DNA of 64,000 nt. Origin: Bacteroidota bacterium (lineage in GTDB: Bacteria; Bacteroidota; Ignavibacteria; UBA10030; UBA6906). Every line of letters starts with the position of its first letter. The stretch's first letter is position 1. The notes beneath the pieces are model-generated. The model searched no databases. It saw only the letters and a list, made by a program, of their open reading frames with translations, and was not told where the DNA came from. The stretch covers positions 1-64,000 of the forward strand of contig JAHBUR010000016.1 in assembly GCA_019637975.1 (NCBI GenBank). Reading direction: 5' to 3'. Below are positions 34,863 to 42,572 of the stretch, piece by piece. The translations under genes were made by a program, and so were the position numbers.

Positions 34863-35536
34863 TGAACAAACTCACTCTTGTTTGTATTGTCGTGTCGCTT
34901 GGCGTGTCTGAATTCGTTCATACGCAGCCGGCAAAGATTTCCAGTGCCCTCAAAATTGCGCGGCTAAAATACTCCGGCGGCGGCGATTGGTACAATGATC
35001 AGTCGGCGGAAGTCAACCTGCTGAGGTTTGTCCGGGAGAATACCAACATCCACGTCGAGCCGACGTATGAATTTGTGGATCTGAACAGCGAGCAGTTGTT
35101 TACATACCCGATGCTGTTCATGACGGGGCATGGCAACATTTCCTTCAACGAGCAAGAGGTACGGCGTCTGCGAACATATTTGGAGAACGGCGGCTTTCTC
35201 TATGCCGATGACGACTATGGAATGGATAAGGCGTTCCGCCGCGAAATGAAGAAGATCTTTCCGGGACAAGAGCTTGTTGAACTACCGTTCAGCCACGACA
35301 TCTATCGCAATCAGTTCGAATTCCCGGGCGGTCCGCCGAAAACACACGAGCATGACGGGAAGCCGGCACAGGGCTTCGGATTGTTTCATAACGGGCGGCT
35401 TGTTGTGTACTACACATTCGAATCCAACCCGAGCGATGGCTGGGCCGATCCCGAAGTTCATAACAACACTCCCCAAAAACGGGAAGAGGCCCTGAGGTTC
35501 GGAACAAACATCATTGTATGGGCGTTGACGAATTGA
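34859..35536 (+). CDS. DUF4159-domain protein
   Basis: 225 residues from ATG 34859 (ATG 34862 equally possible). Signal peptide (LTLVCIVVSLGVSEFVHTQP), then the DUF4159 fold, a class I glutamine-amidotransferase-like domain seen in LKYSGGGDWYNDQSAEVNLL, YPMLFMTGHGNISFNEQEVR, LRTYLENGGFLYADDDYGMD and IYRNQFEFPGG. DUF4159 proteins usually sit beside DUF4175, MoxR and BatA/VWA genes; here only DUF4175 follows, 21 bp downstream. They are thought to belong to an envelope chaperone or stress assembly system; no enzymatic activity is established. Confidence 0.85.
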   Translation: MMNKLTLVCIVVSLGVSEFVHTQPAKISSALKIARLKYSGGGDWYNDQSAEVNLLRFVRENTNIHVEPTYEFVDLNSEQLFTYPMLFMTGHGNISFNEQEVRRLRTYLENGGFLYADDDYGMDKAFRREMKKIFPGQELVELPFSHDIYRNQFEFPGGPPKTHEHDGKPAQGFGLFHNGRLVVYYTFESNPSDGWADPEVHNNTPQKREEALRFGTNIIVWALTN

Positions 35537-35557
35537 GAGCTATGTCGTGAGAGGCAA

Positions 35558-38500
35558 ATGAGCGAAAATACCCCAAAAATACTCAGCGAGTTGACGGACA
35601 GACTTTCCGCCGTACGAAGGAAGGAGAATTCTTCTTCTCTTCTTTACGGCATCTTATTTTCTGCTTCCGTGATGGTCGTTGCTGCGGGATCGATGATTCT
35701 TATTGAACAGATATTCTATCTGCCGGCTCCGGCCAGAACGATCATTTTTTGGGTCGTCACCGCTGCCGCAATCGGCTTGCTTGGATGGTTTGTTTTTCGT
35801 CCGTTGCTGACGCGGTTCGGTTTGCTGCCCGCAGAAAGCGATTCGCAAACGGCGGAAAAAGTCGGCAAGGCATTCCCGGGCATCAACGATCATCTCGTCA
35901 ACATCCTTCAACTATACAAAGAGAAAGACAGCACACAATATTATTCTCCCGATCTCATTGATGCCTCGTTTGAAGATGTCAGGAAAGAAATCGAACCCGT
36001 TGATTTCACTTCTGCAGTAAGCTATGCGCCTGCCCGGAAGTGGGGAAGGATTTTCGGATTGGTATGTGGAGTTACGGTGCTTCTCTTTGCGGTCTTTCCT
36101 TCCGGCTTTCTTGGGGCTGCAAACCGGCTTTTGCATTACAGCGAATCGTTTGAAACTCCGCAGCCGTTCCGGTTCATCGTCGAACCGGGCAACAAGGAAG
36201 TCGTAAAGGGTGCCCCGGTGCCGATTGTAGTGAAGGTGGAAGGCGTGCCTCAAAAGCAGATCACGCTTTCATCAAAGCCGTCGGGTCAAATTCAGTTTGA
36301 AGAAAGGACTCTTGTCGCCAACGCAGACGGTACGTTCAACTACGAAATGCCCGCATTGAAATCCACGACAATATATCGGGCAAGCGCAGGCGATGTTTCC
36401 AGCGACGAGTACACGCTGACGGTCATCGACAGGCCGATGGCAAAGATGCTGCGCGTGAACCTCAGCTTCCCATCGTATGCAAAACTCCCGCCGCGTCAGC
36501 TTGATGATAATGTCGGGGATGTGACGGCGCTGAGGGGAACACGTATCACGCTTTCTCTCGAAGCAAACAAATCCCTTGCTGAAGCGAAGCTCGTTTTCAC
36601 ACAACCGGCAAATGAACCGAATAGAAAACCGATCACACACCCCCTCACCGTTTCGGGAAACAAAGCATCCGGTTCGCTGATGTTGCTCAGAGAGCAGACG
36701 TACTACATTCATCTCGTCGACGAAGAGAATATCACAAGCGCCGAGCCGATTGAATACTCACTCAAGATTGTGCCCGACGCATTCCCGACCGCACAAATAC
36801 TCTTCCCCGGAACCAATATTGATATTGCCGAGAACAGCCGGCTCAATATGCTGTACAAAATCACCGATGACTTCGGCTTCTCATCGTTGCGACTCGCGTA
36901 CCGGCTCATTCAGTCGCGCTACGAGCAGCCGTGGGAAGATTTCCGGTATCTCGCCGTTACGATTCCTACCGCAATCACAAACGAGGGAGACATTGCCCAT
37001 CTCTGGCCGCTTTCCGAACTCAATCTTGTTCCGGAAGATGTTGTGAGTTATTATCTCGAAGTGTTCGATAACGACAACATCTCCGGTCCGAAATCAGGAC
37101 GAAGCGAAATCTACACGTTACGTCTTCCCTCACTCGAAGAAGTGTTTGCCGATCTCAACCAGTCTCACGATGTGAGTCTTGAGGCGATGAAGGAATCGTT
37201 GAAACAAGCGGAAGAAGCAAAGAAAGAGCTTGAACAACTTCAGCAGGAAATGCGGAAGAACCAGCAGAAGATGGACTGGCAGCAGCAAAAGAAAGCCGAG
37301 GAGATGCTGAAGAAATATGAAGAGATTCAAAAGAAGATGGAGGAAGTGAACAAGACCATCAATGAGATGGTGCAGAAGATGGAGAAGAACGAAGTTCTCT
37401 CGCAGGAGACGCTGGAGAAATACCAGGAACTGCAAGAGCTGATGGAACAAATGAACTCGCCGGAGTTTGCCGACGCAATGAAGAAAATGCAGCAGGCCAT
37501 GCAGCAGATGAATCCCGAGCAGATGCGGCAGGCGATGCAGAATTTCCAGTTCAACGAGGAGAATTTCCGCAAGAGCATCGAGCGGACGATGAACCTTCTG
37601 AAGCGTATTCAAATCGAACAGAAGATGGACGAAGCGATCAAGCGGGCGGAAGAAATGATGAAGAAGCAGGAAGACCTGCAGAAGCAAACCGAGCAAACGA
37701 ATCCCTCGGACAAGAACAAGCTCGACGATCTTGCCCAGCAGCAGAAGGACTTGAAGGAAATGCTCGAGCAACTGCAAAAGGAACTTGCCGAGTTGCAGAA
37801 GAAGATGCAGGAATTTCCCGCCGAGATGCCTCTCGACGAAATGCAGAAGGCGCAGGAACAACTCTATCAGAGTCAACTCGACGAGATGATGGAACAGATT
37901 GCCCAACAGATGCAGCAGCAACAACTCTCGCAGGCAATGCAGAACCAGCAAAGCGCCCGGCAGAAGATGCAGCAATTCATGCAACAGATGCAGCAGATGC
38001 AGCAAGCGATGCGGCAAAACCAGCAGCGGCAGATCGTGAACGAAATGCGGCGGGCGCTGCAGGATTTGCTGAATCTCTCGAAACGGCAGGAACAACTCAA
38101 AAACCAGTCGCAACGGATGGAGCCGAACTCGCAGCAGTACCGCGATAACGCCCAGCAACAAATGGATGTTCTGCGCGACCTCGCAAACGTCACGCAGGGA
38201 CTGTCACGCCTTTCACAGAAAACATTCGCCATCACGCCCGAGCTCGGCAAATCCATCGGCGATGCGATGCGGCAAATGAACCAGGCGATGCAATCGCTGG
38301 ACCAACGAAGCGGCAATCAGGCGGGGGCACAGCAGCAGGGGGCAATGGGTTCATTGAACGAAGCAGCAGACCAATTGCAGAGCGGCATCAACGGCATGAT
38401 GCAGGGCGGACAAGGGATGGGCATGGGCATGGCGGGATTCATGCAGCGACTGCAACAGATGAGCGGGCAGCAACAAGGGATCAATCAAGGAACGCAGAGC

Positions 38501-38974
38501 CTGCAGGGAATGTCGCAACAGCAGATGGCGGAGATGGGACGACTTGCCGCCGAACAGGGAATGGTAAGAAAGTCGCTTGAGCAACTCGCGAAAGAGGCGG
38601 CGCAAAGCGGCGAGTTGAGCAAGATGTTAGGCGACCTCAACCGCGTTGCACAAGACATGCGCGAAGTACAGACGGATCTCGCCCAGGGTAATGTCAACCC
38701 CGAAACGATGAAGAAGCAGGAACGGATTCTCTCGCGCCTGCTCGACTCACAACGCTCGGCGCGTGAACGTGACTTCGAGAAGAAACGCCGCGCAGAATCA
38801 GGCACGAATGTAGCGCGCCGCAGTCCCGGCGAGATTGACCTGACGACGCAGGAAGGCCGCAACCGCCTCCGGCAAGACTTGCAGAAAGCCATTGACGAAG
38901 GCTACGCAAGAGACTATCAGGAGTTGATCAAGAAGTATTATGAGGCGTTGGAGAAGATGGAGAGGGAGAACTAA
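35558..38974 (+). CDS. DUF4175-family membrane protein with long Gln/Met-rich coiled coil
   Basis: 1138 residues. Two N-terminal membrane helices (LLYGILFSASVMVVAAGSMI; TIIFWVVTAAAIGLLGWFVF) and a third (IFGLVCGVTVLLFAVF) are followed by a periplasmic beta-rich region (about 200-520), then about 500 residues dominated by Gln, Glu, Met and Lys with heptad-like spacing (QEEMQMQQ-type low complexity around 37180-38560) and a basic tail. The layout matches DUF4175, a family beside DUF4159 and BatA-type genes. The coiled-coil half could span the envelope or multimerise. Its antisense strand shows a false leucine-rich ORF because of the CAG/CTG codons. Confidence 0.85.
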   Translation: MSENTPKILSELTDRLSAVRRKENSSSLLYGILFSASVMVVAAGSMILIEQIFYLPAPARTIIFWVVTAAAIGLLGWFVFRPLLTRFGLLPAESDSQTAEKVGKAFPGINDHLVNILQLYKEKDSTQYYSPDLIDASFEDVRKEIEPVDFTSAVSYAPARKWGRIFGLVCGVTVLLFAVFPSGFLGAANRLLHYSESFETPQPFRFIVEPGNKEVVKGAPVPIVVKVEGVPQKQITLSSKPSGQIQFEERTLVANADGTFNYEMPALKSTTIYRASAGDVSSDEYTLTVIDRPMAKMLRVNLSFPSYAKLPPRQLDDNVGDVTALRGTRITLSLEANKSLAEAKLVFTQPANEPNRKPITHPLTVSGNKASGSLMLLREQTYYIHLVDEENITSAEPIEYSLKIVPDAFPTAQILFPGTNIDIAENSRLNMLYKITDDFGFSSLRLAYRLIQSRYEQPWEDFRYLAVTIPTAITNEGDIAHLWPLSELNLVPEDVVSYYLEVFDNDNISGPKSGRSEIYTLRLPSLEEVFADLNQSHDVSLEAMKESLKQAEEAKKELEQLQQEMRKNQQKMDWQQQKKAEEMLKKYEEIQKKMEEVNKTINEMVQKMEKNEVLSQETLEKYQELQELMEQMNSPEFADAMKKMQQAMQQMNPEQMRQAMQNFQFNEENFRKSIERTMNLLKRIQIEQKMDEAIKRAEEMMKKQEDLQKQTEQTNPSDKNKLDDLAQQQKDLKEMLEQLQKELAELQKKMQEFPAEMPLDEMQKAQEQLYQSQLDEMMEQIAQQMQQQQLSQAMQNQQSARQKMQQFMQQMQQMQQAMRQNQQRQIVNEMRRALQDLLNLSKRQEQLKNQSQRMEPNSQQYRDNAQQQMDVLRDLANVTQGLSRLSQKTFAITPELGKSIGDAMRQMNQAMQSLDQRSGNQAGAQQQGAMGSLNEAADQLQSGINGMMQGGQGMGMGMAGFMQRLQQMSGQQQGINQGTQSLQGMSQQQMAEMGRLAAEQGMVRKSLEQLAKEAAQSGELSKMLGDLNRVAQDMREVQTDLAQGNVNPETMKKQERILSRLLDSQRSARERDFEKKRRAESGTNVARRSPGEIDLTTQEGRNRLRQDLQKAIDEGYARDYQELIKKYYEALEKMEREN

Positions 38975-38988
38975 TTACGGCATGTTGT

Positions 38989-39013
38989 AAGGACACGACC
39001 CCGTCGTGTCCTT
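38989..39013. repeat. Perfect 11-bp-arm palindrome
   Basis: AAGGACACGAC - CCC - GTCGTGTCCTT, all 11 pairs, just after the DUF4175 gene. A CTT-rich end (TTCGCTTAA) is a weak T-tract, so it could also terminate that gene. Confidence 0.65.
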
Positions 39014-39035
39014 CGCTTAACTGTGAACACGAAGA

Positions 39036-39060
39036 GGGCATGACTGAGTCATGTCCCTAC
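39036..39060. repeat. Palindrome ending CCCTAC
   Basis: GGGCATGACT - G - AGTCATGTCCCTAC: CATGACT/AGTCATG pair perfectly and GGG/CCC pair after one unpaired T. It lies 22 bp after the previous palindrome and shares the CCCTAC end with 4796-4821. Confidence 0.6.
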
Positions 39061-39162
39061 AAAGAGAATATGCAATATCCCGATTTTCATGATTGGTGCA
39101 AGTTGTAAATCCTGTTCGGAATAAGTAGATTGAGCGTCACATATTCCGCTCAGGATTAATTC

Positions 39163-40386
39163 ATGGCTTTTACGAGATTACTCAAGGGGAAAGACCCCGC
39201 CCGGACCCCCAATACATTAGCCCGCCATCTTTTCTCCGTGTATGAACACTACCGCGTTGACCATCTCGGCCCGCACAACTGCAATCACACGAACATCCGG
39301 GAGGCTGTAGCGGCTTGTGTTTCGAACAGCAAGGGGTTGTTGAGGGTTGAACAGATAGGCTCATCGCTTGAGGGAAGAAGCATCAACCTCATCACCTGCG
39401 GAAAAGGAAGCAAGCGAGTTCTTCTCTGGTCACAAATGCATGGCGACGAGTATACGGCGACTCTTGCGTTGATGGATATCTTGAACTTACTCGTCCGAAG
39501 ATCTTCAGAAGAGAAGTGGATTCATGAGATGCTGGAAGAGTCGACGCTGTATGTTCTTCCAATGCTGAATCCCGACGGTGCTGAGCGGAGGCAGCGGCGT
39601 ACCGCGCAGAATATCGACATGAACCGTGATGCGCGGGCGTTGATTACGCCAGAGGCTCAACTGCTTCGCACTCTGCAGCACAGGCTCAAGCCGCAGTTCG
39701 GATTCAATCTGCACGATCAGGAGTTGTGGGCCGTCGGCGATTCCAAGGAAGTCTCCGCGATTGCTTTGCTTGCTCCGGCGCTTGACAGGAAGCGCTCAAC
39801 GCCGATGGTACGCGTGCGTGCCATGCGCGTTGCCGCGCTGCTTACCCGCGTGCTGGCACAATTCATCCCGAAGAACCTTGCGACGTACGATGATGCGTTT
39901 GAGCCGCGGGCGTTCGGTGACAACATGCAGTTGTGGGGAACCAGCACCGTGCTTGTCGAGTCAGGTCACTGGCCCGGGGACAGGGAGAAAAAGTTCATTC
40001 GCAAACTGAACTTTGTCGGCATACTCACGGCTTTGCGATGTATCGCCAACGGCTCGTATCAGGATGCGGAACTTGATCTCTATAAAGATCTTCCTCAAAA
40101 CGGCAAGGCAATCTATGATATCATTGTCCGCGATGTGGTTCTCAAACATTCTCTCAACGGAATGCCCGATTGGACGCAGAGTGTTGACATTGGCCTGAGC
40201 ATTCCCGCCAATACCAATCCCAACCCTGTTGTTGCTACTGTCAAAGATATTGGCGACCTGAGTACGTACGCAACACTTGAAACGATCAACGGCACCAAGC
40301 GATCAATCTCATCTTCCATATTGAAGTTGGAGCAGGAAATTCCTCTTTCAAGGCTGCTCGACGCGCTGCAACTCTACTACAGGTAA
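39163..40386 (+). CDS. M14-family zinc carboxypeptidase
   Basis: 407 residues, no clear signal peptide. Zinc ligands H93 and E96 in QMHGDEYTA (HxxE), a third His in GFNLHDQ, the substrate-binding stretch IDMNRDARA (Asn-Arg pair), and the catalytic Glu in TVLVESGHW all fit the M14 metallocarboxypeptidase fold. The family trims peptides or peptidoglycan peptides from the C-terminus; the specificity is not evident. It has a separate start after the palindromes at 38989 and 39036 and is followed by the sigma factor gene about 100 bp on. Confidence 0.88.
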   Translation: MAFTRLLKGKDPARTPNTLARHLFSVYEHYRVDHLGPHNCNHTNIREAVAACVSNSKGLLRVEQIGSSLEGRSINLITCGKGSKRVLLWSQMHGDEYTATLALMDILNLLVRRSSEEKWIHEMLEESTLYVLPMLNPDGAERRQRRTAQNIDMNRDARALITPEAQLLRTLQHRLKPQFGFNLHDQELWAVGDSKEVSAIALLAPALDRKRSTPMVRVRAMRVAALLTRVLAQFIPKNLATYDDAFEPRAFGDNMQLWGTSTVLVESGHWPGDREKKFIRKLNFVGILTALRCIANGSYQDAELDLYKDLPQNGKAIYDIIVRDVVLKHSLNGMPDWTQSVDIGLSIPANTNPNPVVATVKDIGDLSTYATLETINGTKRSISSSILKLEQEIPLSRLLDALQLYYR

Positions 40387-40412
40387 TAGGCGATATTGCT
40401 TACGAAGACGGC

Positions 40413-40441
40413 TTGAATGTCGGGGGCTAATGTCGTAACTT
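40413..40441 (+). promoter_or_regulatory. Possible promoter of the ECF sigma gene
   Basis: TTGAAT (40413-40418), 17-bp spacer, TAACTT (40436-40441), about 45 bp before the sigma factor ATG. The match is weaker than the best ones in the window, and an ECF-type autoregulated promoter could instead be used. Confidence 0.35.
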
Positions 40442-40484
40442 GGCTCGTGAGTTAACTTCGTTCGTTCATTCTATCCGGAGCTGC

Positions 40485-41060
40485 ATGGCACGGGCTGCCG
40501 TTACGCAAAAACAACGTGAATTTCAGGGTGAAGCCCTTCCGCATATGGACTTTCTGTACAACTATGCCTTGCGGATGACGTTTAATGCGGCCGATGCGGA
40601 AGACCTTGTTCAGGAGACGTTTTTGAAGGCGTTCCGGTTCTGGGACTCGTACGAGAAGGGAACGAATATCCGCGCGTGGTTGTTCAGAATCATGAAGAAT
40701 GCGTTCATCAACCGCTACCGGAAAGAGAAGAAAGAGCCGGAGACGGTTGAGTACCAGGAAGTCGAGAACTTCTACAACAGCGTCCGCGAAAGCGCGGTTG
40801 AAACCAGCGACCTGCAGGAATCTGTTTTCAAGAACCTGCTGGAGGATGAAGTGGCTGTTGCGATTGCAGAGTTGCCGGAAGATTTTCGTACTGTGGTTAT
40901 CCTCTGCGACATCGAAGAGTTGACCTACGAAGAGGTTGCAGAGTTCATCGATTGTCCCATCGGAACCGTTCGTTCACGGCTTCATCGGGGAAGAAAACTG
41001 TTGCGGGCCCGGCTCACGGAGTATGCCCGAAAGCGCGGGTACGTTGAAGAAAAGAAATAG
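40485..41060 (+). CDS. ECF-family RNA polymerase sigma factor
   Basis: 191 residues from ATG 40485 (TTG 40440 is an unlikely alternative). Region 2 is clear: FLYNYALRMTFNAADAEDLVQETFLKAFRFWD and IRAWLFRIMKNAFINRYRK, and region 4 has LPEDFRTVVILCDIEELTYE and EVAEFIDCPIGTVRSRLHRG. No region 1.1 or 3. Group assignment is not possible by eye. An anti-sigma gene with a zinc-binding HxxxCxxC motif lies 44 bp downstream, so this sigma is probably held inactive until that anti-sigma factor senses oxidants or another signal. Confidence 0.94.
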   Translation: MARAAVTQKQREFQGEALPHMDFLYNYALRMTFNAADAEDLVQETFLKAFRFWDSYEKGTNIRAWLFRIMKNAFINRYRKEKKEPETVEYQEVENFYNSVRESAVETSDLQESVFKNLLEDEVAVAIAELPEDFRTVVILCDIEELTYEEVAEFIDCPIGTVRSRLHRGRKLLRARLTEYARKRGYVEEKK

Positions 41061-41104
41061 AAAGATCCTTATCGCATTATTGCTAACAGTCTGGTCAGGT
41101 CAAC

Positions 41105-41941
41105 GTGGAGTGTAGGAAATATCAGGAGCATATCACCGCGGCGGTTGACAATGCTCTGGAAAAGACGGAGAGGGATGCGCTGGAACTGCATCTCGCTGAT
41201 TGCCCCTCGTGCAGAAACGAATTTGAAGTGGAGAAGCTGACACGCAATCTTGTCAGAACGCGTTGTCAGCGCAAGCGGGCTCCGGGCCATGTGCTGCAGC
41301 ATATATCTCAACAGCTTGAACAGGAAGCAAGCCACGGGAAGCCTGTTGCATGGTGGGGCTCCCTTGTTGAATCAACGTACTTTAAACCCGCAGTTGCCTT
41401 CGCTGCTGCTTGTGTCGCCATCATCTTCCTTGTAAACAATCCATCATTGAACAGTCCGAGAGTGATCGAAGCATCACTTCTTCCCCAGAATGACATCATC
41501 AAACAATCGCTTGCCAACTATGGTGCGGTGGTCGCGGGAGAAATAACCCCGCAAGTGGTTTCCAGTCAGGCCGAATATGTTCAGGGATTCTTTGCGGGAA
41601 AGACGAAATTCCCTGTGTTGTTGCCAAAGATGACGGATTGTACATTGGTGGGCGGTGTACTCAACGATTTCGGCGGCGAAGCGCTGGCTCACGTCGTGTA
41701 CAGCTACAACAGTTCGGACATCATTTATGTATATGAGGCCTGTTGGAAGACCGTCCTGAATGGTTCGCCATTCCATCTCGGCCGGGATGTTGTTGATGAA
41801 CTGCAGCGCACACAACGGTACAGTACAACCACTCCCGATGGACGCTCGCTTGTATTATGGACTGACGGCAGAACTCTTTGTGCTGCTGTCTCCAGCATTG
41901 ATGTTGCCGCACTCATTGCGTGCCTCGACGCGGCCCGATAG
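41105..41941 (+). CDS. Zinc anti-sigma factor (zf-HC2), membrane-anchored
   Basis: 278 residues from GTG 41105. An N-terminal zf-HC2 domain has the ligand set in C3 and LHLADCPSC (HxxxCxxC), which binds zinc and holds the sigma factor. A membrane helix (PAVAFAAACVAIIFLVNN, about residues 98-115) anchors it, followed by an outer domain of about 165 residues with no known motif. Directly downstream of the ECF sigma gene. In the related RsrA/ChrR systems oxidation of the Cys ligands frees the sigma factor; the large periplasmic domain suggests a different input here. Confidence 0.9.
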   Translation: MECRKYQEHITAAVDNALEKTERDALELHLADCPSCRNEFEVEKLTRNLVRTRCQRKRAPGHVLQHISQQLEQEASHGKPVAWWGSLVESTYFKPAVAFAAACVAIIFLVNNPSLNSPRVIEASLLPQNDIIKQSLANYGAVVAGEITPQVVSSQAEYVQGFFAGKTKFPVLLPKMTDCTLVGGVLNDFGGEALAHVVYSYNSSDIIYVYEACWKTVLNGSPFHLGRDVVDELQRTQRYSTTTPDGRSLVLWTDGRTLCAAVSSIDVAALIACLDAAR

Positions 41942-41992
41942 CTCTGCATTCCGCCGCTGCGGAATTCCTTTTAAATCTGAAAGGCAGCTTGC

Positions 41993-42418
41993 ATGTACTC
42001 GCGCATACTCGTCCCTACCGATTTTTCCAAATCATCCTTCGTTGCATTCAAACCTGCTCTCGAAGTAGCAAAACGGTTCAAGGCTAAAATCTATCTGTTG
42101 CATGTTACGGAGGAAGTGCCTGTCTATGCATATCGCATCGGCATTTCCCAGAGTGAATTCAGTGAACGCTTTCTTGAACACGCGGCAAATGAAATGCGCA
42201 AAGCAGCGAAACGTCTCGGCGACCCCGGGGCCGAGTTGCTGATTCGACGGGGTGTGGTGCTGAACGAGATTCTGAGCATCGTGAAAGATAAGAAGATCGA
42301 CTTGATAGTCATGAGCACACATGGCCGGACGGGACTTGCGCACGCCGTTGTCGGAAGTATTGCAGAAAAAGTCGTGCGCCGAGCACCATGCCAGGTGCTG
42401 ACCGTCAAGCCGAAGTAG
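41993..42418 (+). CDS. Universal stress protein (UspA family)
   Basis: 141 residues, the usual single-domain size. MYSRILVPTDFSKSSFVAFKP opens the nucleotide-binding fold; VMSTHGRTGLAHAVVGSIAEKVVRRAPC contains the ATP-binding G-2x-G-9x-G(S/T) motif, and LTVKPK ends the protein. Cytoplasmic, helps survival under stress. It stands between the sigma/anti-sigma pair and lon and is probably a separate unit. Confidence 0.93.
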   Translation: MYSRILVPTDFSKSSFVAFKPALEVAKRFKAKIYLLHVTEEVPVYAYRIGISQSEFSERFLEHAANEMRKAAKRLGDPGAELLIRRGVVLNEILSIVKDKKIDLIVMSTHGRTGLAHAVVGSIAEKVVRRAPCQVLTVKPK

Positions 42419-42470
42419 CCCCCGGCGTCTATTCAGGAGAGTATGTGTTGTACTGTCCGCTCCGCATTTC

Positions 42471-42499
42471 TTGACATCCCTTCTTTATCTTGGTATATT
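42471..42499 (+). promoter_or_regulatory. Strong sigma-70 promoter of lon
   Basis: TTGACA (42471-42476), 17-bp spacer ending TTGG, TATATT (42494-42499): consensus -35, ideal spacing, extended -10. Transcription would begin near 42506, just before the hairpin at 42514-42540. Confidence 0.75.
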
Positions 42500-42513
42500 T
42501 TTTTGGTGAACAT

Positions 42514-42540
42514 AAAAGGTGTCGAGCCGACACCTTTTTC
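42514..42540 (+). terminator. Terminator-like hairpin in the lon leader
   Basis: GGTGTCG (42518-42524), loop AGC, CGACACC (42528-42534), extended by AAAA/TTTT and followed by T5C. It has the full look of an intrinsic terminator, yet lies between the lon promoter and the lon ATG (42573). Either the uspA terminator or a leader attenuator of lon. Confidence 0.7.
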
Positions 42541-42572
42541 TTTCTTTGATTTCGACAGGGGTCAGTTACTTC

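Noticed and set aside
37130-38161. 343-codon leucine-rich ORF on the minus strand
   Set aside because: Exact antisense of the Gln/Met coiled coil of the DUF4175 gene; CAG/CTG codons read backwards give Leu-rich sequence.
37180-38560. Short-period repeats that might be CRISPR or a tandem array
   Set aside because: Codon-periodic Gln/Met low complexity inside a coding frame, with no constant repeat-spacer pattern.
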